Below are positions 34,795 through 43,611 of a DNA stretch of 64,000 nucleotides, in pieces; the first letter of the stretch is position 1, and every line of letters starts with the position of its first letter. Below the pieces are notes generated by a model that worked only from the letters and a program-made list of their open reading frames with translations, made no database searches and was not told the DNA's origin. Source of the stretch: CAVPXC01 sp963709505 (GTDB taxonomy: Bacteria; Chloroflexota; Anaerolineae; JAAEKA01). Both the position numbers and the translations under genes were made by a program. The DNA lies in assembly GCA_963709505.1 (NCBI GenBank), contig CAVPXC010000016.1, positions 1 through 64,000 of the forward strand, read 5' to 3'.

Positions 34795-35301
34795 ATGGGT
34801 AAGAGGAATTTTCTGATCGAGGGGGTCTCCGGCACGGGAAAAACCTCGGTATGCCACGAGCTGCGCCGGCGCGGTTACGCAGCCCTAAATAGTGATCGAG
34901 ACCTGCGCCCACATACAGACCCAACGACTGGCGAGAGGCTCATAACATTTTCATCCCCCGAAATCAGACACGCAAGTAATCTTTGGGATGTCGAAAAAGT
35001 GAGGCGGTTGGCAGCCAATCAGGACGACGAAGTCACTTTCTTCTGTGGCGGTTCTCGAAATTTCAACGAGTTTATAGACGTTTTTGATAGAGTCTTCGTC
35101 TTAGACGTTGATGTAGACACACTCAATGAACGGCTCGACGACCGTCCTGATGATGACTGGGGCAAGAGCAAGAGCGAGCGGGAACTCATCCTACGTTTAC
35201 ACGCCACAAAAGAAGACATACCCAGCAATGGCATCGTAATCGATGCAACACAGCCGCTGGTCAGCGTCGTGGACGAAATCCTTAGCCATGCCCGTGCTTA
35301 G
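34795..35301 (+). CDS. P-loop nucleoside/nucleotide kinase-like protein
   Basis: 168 residues. Walker A GVSGTGKTS is at 10-18 and a later DR/R lid-like segment is present (RPDDDWGKSKSERELI). It belongs to AAA_33/adenylate-kinase-like small kinases. Substrate unknown. Preceded by the attC-like site and followed by GCCTAAC, so it looks like a cassette gene. Confidence 0.7.
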   Translation: MGKRNFLIEGVSGTGKTSVCHELRRRGYAALNSDRDLRPHTDPTTGERLITFSSPEIRHASNLWDVEKVRRLAANQDDEVTFFCGGSRNFNEFIDVFDRVFVLDVDVDTLNERLDDRPDDDWGKSKSERELILRLHATKEDIPSNGIVIDATQPLVSVVDEILSHARA

Positions 35302-35324
35302 GGAGTCTTATGCAACTTGAAAAC

Positions 35325-35331
35325 GCCTAAC
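35325..35331 (+). other. GCCTAAC, attC inverse-core-like site
   Basis: GCCTAACAATACGTGTTTGCAG (first core at 35325) resembles the left end of many attC sites. No GTTRRRY partner was found behind it, so it would be a broken site after the kinase gene. Confidence 0.3.
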
Positions 35332-35384
35332 AATACGTGTTTGCAGAAGGCATACGACGACCGCTGATGTGAAACGATTCTCAT

Positions 35385-35840
35385 CTACTTATGATCTCTT
35401 CGTATTTTCTCGCGTTCATGGTCCCATAGTTTTGTAAATCGTTCAAAGACATCAGAAATGATTTCCAGTTCACTTTCCGAGTAACTTGAAATCAATTCGT
35501 CTTGTGCGTTTCTCGCCGATTCAAACCATGAGGCGGCTTTTTCAGCACTCGATGGCGCGGGAGCAATCAGAGTCCCACGGCGATCATTGGGATTGGGCCG
35601 GCGCTCAATTAATCCAGCCTTTTCGAGCCGATCGAGCATGGCGGTGGTTGCACCCGAAGTGAGACCCGTATGCCTGGCAAGTTCAGTGGGTGTAGCAATG
35701 CCTTTGATGAATAGAAGCCTGAGACATTCCATGTCGGTTACGTTGAGTCCCGCCCATTCACTGATGGCGTTGCGGAACAGCGTCAAATGAATGCCATAAT
35801 CCCTCACCGCCATCAAGGCTCGTTGCTTCAAGTCTGTCAT
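35385..35840 (-). CDS. MarR family regulator
   Basis: 151 residues from ATG 35840 (a GTG at 35855 is the alternative). Winged helix-turn-helix TPTELARHTGLTSGATTAML with wing NPNDRRGT. It is divergent from the DUF1801-like gene at 35964 with an AT-rich shared leader. The CTCTATTATAGAG palindrome there is a likely operator. Confidence 0.85.
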   Translation of the reverse strand: MTDLKQRALMAVRDYGIHLTLFRNAISEWAGLNVTDMECLRLLFIKGIATPTELARHTGLTSGATTAMLDRLEKAGLIERRPNPNDRRGTLIAPAPSSAEKAASWFESARNAQDELISSYSESELEIISDVFERFTKLWDHEREKIRRDHK

Positions 35841-35877
35841 TGTGGATTCCGTCACAGAAATATACCCTTGATATTAT

Positions 35878-35890
35878 CTCTATTATAGAG
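35878..35890. promoter_or_regulatory. MarR operator-like palindrome in divergent promoter
   Basis: CTCTATTATAGAG is a perfect 5-bp inverted repeat in the AT-rich space between the divergent MarR and DUF1801-like genes. It overlaps likely -10 elements (TATTAT, TATATAA). Confidence 0.5.
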
Positions 35891-35963
35891 TATCTTTATT
35901 ATATAACAACATTCGTTTAGACGCAAGGCGTCAAAACAACCCGAGTTAGATAAGGAGATTTCC

Positions 35964-36416
35964 ATGAGCCCAAAGACAGATACGAAAAAATCTGGTGAAG
36001 GATTTACAGACGAAGAAAAAGCCGCGATGAAAGAGCGCTCCAAAGAGCTGAAGGCGGAAGCGCGTGCAGGCAAGGACAGGGCGGAAGGCGAAAAAGCCAT
36101 CCTTGCGGCAATTGACGCGATGAATGAGCCTGACCACTCCATGGCAAAGCACCTGCATGAGATCATTACCGCCAGTGCGCCAATGCTTTCCCCCAAAACC
36201 TGGTACGGGATGCCCGCCTATGCCAACGCGGATGGCAAGGTTGTCTGCTTCTTCCAAGCCGCGCAGAAGTTCGGCTCGCGATATGCGACCTTCGGCTTTA
36301 GCGACACAGCGAATCTTGATGAAGGGAACATGTGGGCAGCCGCTTTTGCATTGATGAAGTTGACCGCCGCCGAAGAAGCAAAGATCATCGCGCTCGTGAA
36401 AAGAGCGGCGAGCTAA
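35964..36416 (+). CDS. DUF1801-like protein
   Basis: 150 residues. A Lys/Glu-rich N-terminal helix precedes the DUF1801-type core (KTWYGMPAYANADGKVVCFF, FGSRYATFGFSD). The family is compared with iron-binding frataxin-like proteins and has no firmly assigned role. RBS AAGGAG. Divergent from the MarR gene, which may control it. Confidence 0.75.
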   Translation: MSPKTDTKKSGEGFTDEEKAAMKERSKELKAEARAGKDRAEGEKAILAAIDAMNEPDHSMAKHLHEIITASAPMLSPKTWYGMPAYANADGKVVCFFQAAQKFGSRYATFGFSDTANLDEGNMWAAAFALMKLTAAEEAKIIALVKRAAS

Positions 36417-36424
36417 GCAGCGAC

Positions 36425-36600
36425 ATGCCGACAATCCGTTTTGAAACTACAGCGCTTAGAATCGGCGACTGGACCATTCTTAGGCTTCCCGAGAGCGCGA
36501 GCGCGAAACTTCCATCGCGTGGTATGACATTGGTCGAGGGGACTATTAATAGTTTTCGTTCTAAGATCGTGCTCGAACCGGACGGCAAGGGAAGCCACTG
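36425..36600 (+). pseudogene. N-terminal fragment of a DUF1905 protein
   Basis: MPTIRFETTALRIGDWTILR followed by LPSRGMTLVEGTINSFRSKI ... LEPDGKGSHW is the start of a DUF1905 domain. After GSHW the frame runs into antisense fucosidase sequence. The 3' half of the gene is lost by a deletion that joined it to the fucosidase remnant. Confidence 0.65.
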
Positions 36601-36770
36601 GGATGGCGCCGCCCGAGCAGGGGCCTGCGTTCAGAAGGAGGTTCCCGTTCTTGCTGACGATGTCCGCCAGCAGGCAAATCAACTCATCGGCTTTTTGATA
36701 GTCCTTGGCGTCCTCGATTTGCTTGTACCCGTACGAGTTGCCGATCCCCCGGTTGGCTTCCCATTTGTGA

Positions 36771-38268
36771 CCTTGATTTTGCACAAAATAGGCAGGGTTC
36801 TATTCTGCCGGTGCAAAATAGATGGGTTTCTATTCCGGCCATGCAAAATAGCCGGGGTTCTATCGCCAAAATCGCTGCAAACAGTCCAATAAATCGGCGG
36901 CATAGGGCGATGTCTTTAACAATTTCACCGATAAGAGTTGGCCGTTCTCCATCTCAATCGAACCAGGAATCCGTAGCAGATCTCGACTGATCCGCAAGAA
37001 CCCGAAGGACTCGAACGGGCTGTCAGCGAAAGCGAGGCTTGCCAGCCAGGCCAGGCAGTTATGCGCCATATCTGTCAGTAGTAACCATGCCTCCTGGGCG
37101 TCGCGCTTATGCTTGCGCCGTTTGTCCATATGCAGGCCGCCACTCTTGTCCGAGCGGAACTCGGTTTCAGCGCCGCCTCGCTGGTCGTAGAGATGGACGG
37201 TTGCCACAGCGGACAGGCCGAGCGTGCTCAGGAGATAGGCGTGCTTCCAACCTGTGGGTGCGGCGTAACGAATTGAGAACGTATCGACAGGTCTGGCGAA
37301 ACCGTCGGGTGTAGGTACTTGACCGACGAATTTGTCGTCCCTGACCGCTCGCCAACGTTTGACCTGTTGCACCAAATTGGCCGATCGACGATTGGAACAG
37401 CCCTTAGCCAGCACGCCATAGCCGCGTTCCAGGAGCCAGTTGATGTTCTCGTCGCCGCCAAACCCCTGGTCGATGCGCCACAGCACCTTGGCGCGATACT
37501 TGGCAGGTAAGGAGAGCCGATCTTCAAAGGCTAAGACTGCTGGCACCAGGCAATTGGAACTATGCTGATTGCCTGGATACAATTGCGACAGCACCAACTC
37601 TCGGTATCGATGGATCATGACTCGAGCCAATTGCCGACCCGTGACGTTTTTTTACCCAAGTAGCCCTTGGTGCTGTCTTCGGCGTGTGGACTGATGCGCA
37701 AGGGCGTCAGATCCAGGTCCAGGATCAAGCGACGGCGCCAGTCGTGGTTTGCCAGCTGACTATGCGCTCGCCAGAAGTCCGAGCTAACCGACTGAAATGC
37801 GGTCAGACCTTCCGCAGTGAATGCATCCAGCGTGCGAGAAACGATCGACTGATCGGCAAAAGTCGTCCTGTGCCACGCTTGGGCCAGCATCGGATCAGGA
37901 CGCAACACGGTGTTCAGCATGTACAGGCTCGGATAGCCAGCCAGGATCACCAGAAATGCGTCCAATAGTTTCTCGCCAGGAGTGTGATCACAAGATTTCA
38001 CAGGAATAGCGCAGAATTTGCGCAAGACATCCAGTTCACCACGCTCCCAAAGGGCGTGTCCAAGCACGCATAACGGTGCAAAACTGGTGTTGAACGGCTT
38101 ATCGGTCAAGTCAAACACGGGTTTCATGGCTCTTTTCCTCCGGGCTTATCGTGGAATTGTTTCTAGATACTACCACGAAAACCCTGGCAAAGCGCCATTT
38201 GACCGAATAGAACTCAATTCATTTTGCACGAAACGATAGAACCGGCCTTATTTTGCACAAAACCAAGG
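36771..38268 (-). mobile_element. IS1380-like insertion sequence in the fucosidase gene
   Basis: 1,498 bp. Terminal inverted repeats begin CCTTG(A/G)TTTTG..CAAAATA and extend about 34 bases, to GGTTCTAT. TGTGA is duplicated on both sides (36766-36770 and 38269-38273). Three ~30-bp iterated units (CAAAATAG..GGGTTCTAT) stand at the left end. The repeat ends with CC and the 5-bp duplication agree with the IS1380 family, but the assignment was not checked against a database. Confidence 0.75.
36860..38127 (-). CDS. DDE transposase (two frames joined at an A7 run)
   Basis: The first part (37615-38127) ends ...LDLDLTPLRISPHAEDSTKG then YLGKK; the second (36860-37630) begins ...GRQLARVMIHRYRELVLSQL then YPGNQHS. 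They join in a −1 frame at AAAAAAA (37648 area) into KKNVTGRQLARV, which is what IS transposases of this type show. Either an indel or programmed −1 frameshifting. DDE catalytic acids seem to be in DLDLTPL and later in RIDQGFGGDEN. Total about 420 residues. Confidence 0.65.
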
Positions 38269-39116
38269 TGTGAGAACGTGATGTGGTCCAGGATGGCATA
38301 TTCGGGCGTGACAAAGTCGCAGTGCGGGGCTTTGGGTGGCTCGCCGCTTTTCATGCGCTGGATCAATTCCTCCAGGCTGGCCTGCCCCGCTGCGCTGAAG
38401 TAGAACTCCGGCAGTTGCATCCAACGATCGTTGACCAGGCCCTCGGGTTGGCGATTGTAGAAATGGGCGAACAGCTTGGGCAGATCGTAGCCGGGCGGAT
38501 AGCCGATATCGCTCCAGAGAATCGATGGGTCGTAGCGCTCGATCAGCTCGAGCCAGTGCTTACCCACGTAGTCAACGTAGGAGCGGCCGGTATCGCTCCC
38601 TGTCAGAACCTGGGCGGGTGAGGTGAGCGGCTGGCGGGTGAAGGTCCAGTCGAGCAGGCTGGAGTAGTAGAGGCCCATTTTCAAGCCTCTGGCGCGTGAG
38701 GCGCGGCTGAGTTCGCCGATCACGTCGCGCGATGTCTGCCATCCTGCCAGATGTGGATTGGGCGTGCGGCTGTCCCACATCAAAAACCCATCGTGATGCT
38801 TGGTCACCAGCCCACATAGCGCGCCCCGGCGTTGGCGAACAGATCCGCCCATGCGTCAGGATCCCATTGGCGGAGCTCCGCATTGAACTGCTCGGCGAAC
38901 TGCTCGTAGCGAAAACTTGCGCCATAAGTTTGGATATGATGCCGGTAGGTGGGACTGCCCTCGATGCGCAGACTGTTTTGGTACCACTCGGCGTATGGCG
39001 ACCGGGCAAAATCCGACTCGCCCCGCAGAAACTCCTCCACGAGCATGTCGTCCGACGGCGCAAAGGCCGGGACGCTGTACACGCCCCAATGGATGAAGAT
39101 GCCAAACTTGGCGTCG

Positions 39117-39500
39117 TCATACCAGGCTGGCAGAGGATGGTCTTGACGTACCCAGCCCCACAGGGATAATGAGCAGGAACAAGATTGCTTCCAGATTAAG
39201 CAAAGCGGCGACGGCGAGCACACTGCCCCATGCGGCAGCAACCAGGATCAGCGCCGCCCACAGGTACGAGCTTTTAGAAATCTGCCAGATCAGCGGAATG
39301 AGCGCAAACATGCCCGCGGCCAGCAGCAGCGCCCAGACCGGCTGCGGCGAGTAGATTGCGAGCAGCAACAGCGCCAGCCCGGCAGCGCCGCACGCTGGGA
39401 GCGTGAGGGTGACGGTCTGTCGCTGGATGTTGCGCAGGGTGACTTGCATATCCTGCATCCTGTCAGGGTAGGGGGTGATCATAGGCGCTCGTTTGTCCAT
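39117..39500 (-). pseudogene. Truncated multi-helix membrane protein
   Basis: About 110 codons with three to four hydrophobic helices (LALLLLAIYSPQPVWALLL, LWAALILVAAAWGSVLAV, AILFLLIIPVGLGT). After LGT the sequence runs into the fucosidase gene in another frame. It is the N-terminal part of a larger membrane protein; transglutaminase-type membrane proteins start similarly, but this is uncertain. Confidence 0.5.
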
Positions 39501-39779
39501 TATTAGCTGGCTCGGTTGAAAGACGCGGGTTTCCGGGTTGAATGCCGCCTACGAAAACCAGAAGCGGTTGATGCCAACCCCTGGCGCCGACGGCTGTCTG
39601 GCCAACTCGCCCTGCACGGCCTGACCGAGAGTGACTATCGTTCAATAAGTATACACCAGGCGATGCACTTGTCGATTTCACGTGACCGCATTCCGGATTA
39701 GCTGGATGTCCGGCAAGGACCCAGTCTGTATCACGACATACTTTGCGGCACGGACGGGTAGAAAGCAATGAACAAACAG
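39501..39779. other. Intergenic region without a recognisable gene
   Basis: Apart from the promoter that starts at 39780, I see no gene or repeat. Confidence 0.4.
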
Positions 39780-39808
39780 TTGACAAGTCCGTACAAATGT
39801 TCTATAAT
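39780..39808 (+). promoter_or_regulatory. Consensus promoter with LexA-like box
   Basis: TTGACA (39780-39785), 17 bases, TATAAT (39803-39808). In the spacer, just before the -10, lies GTACAAATGTTC (39791-39802), i.e. GTAC-N4-GTTC, similar to cyanobacterial/actinobacterial SOS boxes. A matching motif sits at the same place in the promoter at 45261. Confidence 0.6.
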
Positions 39809-39843
39809 GGCGTCACGAATTCACAACACTCTGGAGAAATGCC

Positions 39844-40740
39844 ATGCCAACCCCTCAGAAAATCGTTCCCCATATCTGGTTTGACAGAGAAGCCGTCCAA
39901 GCGGCTCAATACTACGTGTCCATCTTCCCGGCTTCCCAGATTACCGGCGCCACGGTGCTGCGCGACACGCCGTCGGGCGACACCGACATTGTGTCGTTTG
40001 TGCTGGCAGGCTATGCATTTCAGGCCATCAGCGCAGGTCCGCTTTTCAAGCTAAACCCGTCCGTCTCGTTTGCCGTCAACTGTGCGACGGCCGGTGAGGT
40101 GGATGCGCTCTGGGCAAAGCTCGCCGATGGCGGGCAGGCGCTCATGCCGCTGGACGCATACCCGTTCAACCCGCGTTTCGGCTGGGTGCAGGACCGCTTC
40201 GGTGTGTCGTGGCAACTGGCGGTGTCGACAGCAGAGCCGGCAGGGCTGCCGTCCATCACCCCTTCCTTGCTGTTCGTCGGCGCCAACTGCGGCCAGGCGG
40301 AACAAGCTATCGGTTTCTACACGTCGGTTTTCACGAACTCGGCGGCAGGCAACGTGCTGCGCTATGGGCCTGGCCAGGCGCCTGATCAGGAGGGGACGGT
40401 GATGCATGCCGACTTCTATCTGCAGGGCCAGCGCTTCGCCATCGGCGACAGCGCATGGCCCCACCAGTTTGCCTTCAACGAGGCCATCTCGTTCATCGTC
40501 AACTGCGACAGCCAGGCGGAAATCGATGCCTGTTGGGAGCGCCTTTCCGCCGTCCCGGAAGCCGAGCAATGCGGCTGGCTCAAGGACCGCTATGGCCTGT
40601 CCTGGCAGATCGTGCCGGCGGCGATGGGCGAGATGATGTCCAATGGGTCACCGGAGCAGATTGCCCGCGTCGCCGAAGCTTTTCTGCCCATGAAAAAACT
40701 CGATCTGGCTGTTCTGCAAAACGTATACGCGGCTGCGTAA
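39844..40740 (+). CDS. VOC family (PhnB/3-demethylubiquinone-like) two-domain protein
   Basis: 298 residues, RBS GGAG. Two halves with the VOC pattern: PHIWFDREAVQAAQYYVSIFP (1-150) and PSLLFVGANCGQAEQAIGFYT (150-270), each with GWVQDRFGVSWQ or GWLKDRYGLSWQ. It is the PF06983-type duplicated glyoxalase fold, of unknown substrate. First gene of the long + strand run, driven by the strong promoter at 39780. Confidence 0.85.
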   Translation: MPTPQKIVPHIWFDREAVQAAQYYVSIFPASQITGATVLRDTPSGDTDIVSFVLAGYAFQAISAGPLFKLNPSVSFAVNCATAGEVDALWAKLADGGQALMPLDAYPFNPRFGWVQDRFGVSWQLAVSTAEPAGLPSITPSLLFVGANCGQAEQAIGFYTSVFTNSAAGNVLRYGPGQAPDQEGTVMHADFYLQGQRFAIGDSAWPHQFAFNEAISFIVNCDSQAEIDACWERLSAVPEAEQCGWLKDRYGLSWQIVPAAMGEMMSNGSPEQIARVAEAFLPMKKLDLAVLQNVYAAA

Positions 40741-40775
40741 CATCGCCCAACTGAATCGATGACAAGGAGAAACCA

Positions 40776-41535
40776 ATGACGACTGTTTCTAACCCCCGTG
40801 CGCATGGCGCGTCTGACCTGGATGGATCTGTCTGTTCCTGATTTGGAAGGCGCCAAGCACTTCTACCAGCAGGTGTTCGGCTGGGAGTATCTCGACATCG
40901 GCGAGGAGTTTGGCCATTACCACTACGCTCTGGCAAACGGCCGCCCGGCCGCAGGGATCGGCCAACCGCCGCCGGACTCGCCCATGCCCCCGGCCTGGAC
41001 GATCTATCTCGCCAGCGCCGAAGGCGACGTCGAACGTGTGAAGGCTCTCGGCGGCCAGGTGATGCTCGATCCGATGGCCGTCGGCGACGCGGGCAAGATG
41101 GCCGTCTGCGTCGATCCCACCGGCGCCGTGTTCGGCCTCTGGCAGCCGATTGACTTCATCGGCGCCGCGGTGGAAGACGAACATGGTAGCCTGGCGTGGA
41201 GCGAGGTCAACACGCGCGATGCCGCCGCCGCGTGCGACTTCTACGGCAAGCTGTTCGGCCTCACTGCCCGCAAGCAGGAAGAGCAGGACTACACCTTCAT
41301 GCAGCAAGACGGCGCGATGCGCTTCGGCGTCATGCCGATGGACGAGCAGTGGGGCGACCTGCCGCCGCACTGGATGGGCTACTTCGCCGTCGACAACACC
41401 GATGCGGCCGTGGAACGCGTCCTGGCGGCCGGCGGTTCCATCGGCGTGCCGGCCTTTGACACCCCCTATGGCCGCATCGCGGTGATCGTCGATCCCTACG
41501 GCGCGACGATCAGCGTGGTACAGTTGCCATCTTGA
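40776..41535 (+). CDS. VOC family protein (start region frameshifted at C5)
   Basis: About 250 residues of two VOC modules (LTWMDLSVPDLEGAKHFYQQ and LAWSEVNTRDAAAACDFYGK). The AAGGAG site and ATG at 40776 (MTTVSNP...) are one base out of frame with the body, which is reached only if CCCCC at 40793-40797 has four Cs. Without that, GTG at 40798 is the start. Bleomycin-resistance/glyoxalase-like fold of unknown substrate. Confidence 0.75.
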
Positions 41536-41710
41536 ACAGGATGTAATAACGAGGCAGCGCGATCTTCAGGCCCATGCCATACTGCATGGGCCTGAAGATC
41601 GCGCCGTTCGCTCTGAATCTCGTCCAGGTATGGGCGCGGGAATAGCCGGCCGGTCATGAATGCTTCGAGGAAAGCGAGGCCATTGCCGGCGGTGGAAACC
41701 ATGTTTGATA
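41532..41710 (-). pseudogene. Fragment of a class C beta-lactamase-like hydrolase
   Basis: On the minus strand GLAFLEAFMTGRLFPRPYLD then, in another frame, PMQYGMGLKIALPRYY match the second half of the serine hydrolase at 48818-49915 (GLLFLRAFMAGALFPRSYLD, LQYGMGIMRFALPRYF). Only this piece is left. The DNA also forms a strong hairpin (41558-41602). Confidence 0.6.
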
Positions 41711-41736
41711 CGAGCAGATCGATAAGGAAAATCATC

Positions 41737-42324
41737 ATGAGAAAGATCATCGTTGCTGAGTTTGTTTCGCTTGACGGCGTCATGCAGGCGCCCGGTGGCG
41801 CCGAGGAAGACACCGAGGGCGGCTTCACCCATGGCGGGTGGACGTGGCCATACTGGCACGACGACATTGGTGCGCATTTCTTTCAGGCGATCAGCCAATG
41901 CGACGCCTTTTTGCTGGGGCGCAAGACGTGGCAGATTCACGGGGGCGCCTTTGAGCCAATGGCGATGGGCGACCCCTTTGGCGATGTGATGAACAACATT
42001 CACAAATACGTAGTTTCGACGACGCTGCAATCCACGTCCGCATGGCGCAACTCAACCCTCATCAGCCAGAACGTGGTTGAAGAAGTGCGCAAGCTGAAGG
42101 AACAGCCCGGCAAAGACATCCTCGTGGATGGAAGCAGCGTGCTGGTTCACACGCTGGCGCAACACGATCTCGTGGATGAATATAACTTCCACGTCTATCC
42201 GGTGGTGCTGGGCAGCGGCAAGCGCGTCTTTCCAGTTGGTTTGCGCATCAACATGACACTCATAGAATCCAAAGCGCTCCCGTCCGGCGTGGTGTGGATG
42301 CGCTACCAGCCGGATAGGAATTGA
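41737..42324 (+). CDS. Dihydrofolate reductase family (RibD C-like) protein
   Basis: 195 residues, start at 41737 (AAGGAAAATC upstream). Pattern RKIIVAEFVSLDGVMQAPGG at the N-terminus, CDAFLLGRKTW in the middle and DEYNFHVYPVVLGSGKRVF at the end is that of the RibD C-terminal/DHFR-like family. Uses NADPH; substrate unknown. Confidence 0.8.
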   Translation: MRKIIVAEFVSLDGVMQAPGGAEEDTEGGFTHGGWTWPYWHDDIGAHFFQAISQCDAFLLGRKTWQIHGGAFEPMAMGDPFGDVMNNIHKYVVSTTLQSTSAWRNSTLISQNVVEEVRKLKEQPGKDILVDGSSVLVHTLAQHDLVDEYNFHVYPVVLGSGKRVFPVGLRINMTLIESKALPSGVVWMRYQPDRN

Positions 42325-42331
42325 GGATCAC

Positions 42332-43171
42332 TTGAAGACTTCACCTGCCCAACCAACACAAACCGGCTATGCCCACGTGAACGGCCTGGCGATGTATTAT
42401 GAGATTCATGGCGCCGGCCAACCGCTGATCCTGCTGCATGGCGGCCTCGGCTTGACTAGTATGTTCGGCGACGTCTTGCCGTTGCTTGCCGAAGATCGGC
42501 AGGTCATCGCCGTCGATTTGCAGGCGCATGGGCGCACGGCCGACATCGACCGTCCCATGCGCTACGAGTTGATGGGCGACGACATTGCCGCGCTGATCGA
42601 GCATCTTGGCCTGGCAAAAACCGACCTCATGGGCTATTCCCTGGGCGCTGGCGTTGCCCTGCGAGCTGCCATCCAGCATCCGGAGTTGGTGCGCAAGCTC
42701 GTGGTCGTCTCAACTCCTTTCAGCCAGAACGGATGGTACCCGGAGGTTGTCGCGGGTATGGCCCAAATGAGTGGAGCCGCGGCCGAGTTCATGAAAGACT
42801 CACCAATGGTCCAGGAATATGTCAGGGTTGCGCCCAAGCCGGAGGATTTTCCGGCGCTGCTCGACAAAATCGGCGATATGCTTCGCCAACCCTATGACTG
42901 GTCCGACGACATCGTAGCGCTGAAGATGCCCACAATGCTCGTTTTCGGCGATGCTGATAGCATTCCACCCGCCTATGCCGCGCGGTTTTTCGAGCTGCTT
43001 GGCGGCGGCAAGTGCGATGCCGGCTGGGATGGCTCCGGGATGTCCAGCGCCCGGCTCGCTATCCTGCCCGGCCTGACGCACTACAACATCTTCTCCTCGC
43101 TCTTGTTGGTGTCCATCGTCAAGTCATTTCTCGATGACACCTCGCTGGCAACGCGCCGTTGGGGCGAATAA
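42332..43171 (+). CDS. Alpha/beta hydrolase
   Basis: 279 residues, TTG start at 42332 with GAGG upstream. Oxyanion region LILLHGGLGL, nucleophile elbow GYSLGAG, acid DADSIPP and a His in LPGLTHYN. Substrate unknown. It stands directly after the DHFR-like gene (8-base gap). Confidence 0.8.
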   Translation: MKTSPAQPTQTGYAHVNGLAMYYEIHGAGQPLILLHGGLGLTSMFGDVLPLLAEDRQVIAVDLQAHGRTADIDRPMRYELMGDDIAALIEHLGLAKTDLMGYSLGAGVALRAAIQHPELVRKLVVVSTPFSQNGWYPEVVAGMAQMSGAAAEFMKDSPMVQEYVRVAPKPEDFPALLDKIGDMLRQPYDWSDDIVALKMPTMLVFGDADSIPPAYAARFFELLGGGKCDAGWDGSGMSSARLAILPGLTHYNIFSSLLLVSIVKSFLDDTSLATRRWGE

Positions 43172-43200
43172 GGAGTCTTGGAAATCTAAAGGAAAAAACC

Positions 43201-43599
43201 ATGAATGCCCCAGAGTCGAATGACAGTCTGACTCCATCTCAACTCATCACCAACCATATCGCCGAACTAGCAGACTGGCGCGGCCCGATGCTGGCCCGTC
43301 TGCGCGCCCTGATCCATGAGGCCGCCCCCGGCATCGTGGAGGAATGGAAGTGGACCACGCCGGTGTATGCTTACAAAGGCAATGTGGTTGCCACCGGTGC
43401 GTTTAAGGATCATGTCAAGCTCAATTTCTTCAAGGGCGCATCGCTCGACGACCCGCACGGTCTCTTCAACGCCGGGCTTGAGGCCAAAGCAACGCGCGCG
43501 ATCGACATCAATGAAGGCGACACCATCGATGAGCCGGCAATTCAGGATCTCGTGCGCGCTGGTGTGGCGTTCAATGCCGGCAGCGGCAAAAAGAAATAG
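43201..43599 (+). CDS. DUF1801 family protein
   Basis: 132 residues; start at 43201 with AAGGAAAAAACC upstream. Core EEWKWTTPVYAYKGNVVATG and VKLNFFKGASLDDP. Unknown function. Another member is at 48156 and a DUF1801-like protein at 35964. Confidence 0.75.
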   Translation: MNAPESNDSLTPSQLITNHIAELADWRGPMLARLRALIHEAAPGIVEEWKWTTPVYAYKGNVVATGAFKDHVKLNFFKGASLDDPHGLFNAGLEAKATRAIDINEGDTIDEPAIQDLVRAGVAFNAGSGKKK

Positions 43600-43611
43600 C
43601 CAAGGAGAACC

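Larger units (their letters stand above)
36602..39150 (-). pseudogene. Alpha-L-fucosidase (GH29), split by an IS and decayed
   Basis: N-terminal part (39150-38274): PAWYDDAKFGIFIHWGVYSV, then VTKHHDGFLMWDS after a one-base shift near 38810, SILWSDIGYPP with the nucleophile-region Asp, and HCDFVTPEYAILDHIT. The insertion element follows. C-terminal part (36765-36602): HKWEANRGIGNSYGY and ADIVSKNGNLLLNAGP. Removing the IS and one TGTGA copy restores ...HIT-SHKWEANRG with a single extra base. The two ends are also cut off by deletions into a membrane-protein gene and the DUF1905 fragment. It would have removed alpha-L-fucose from glycans. Confidence 0.8.
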
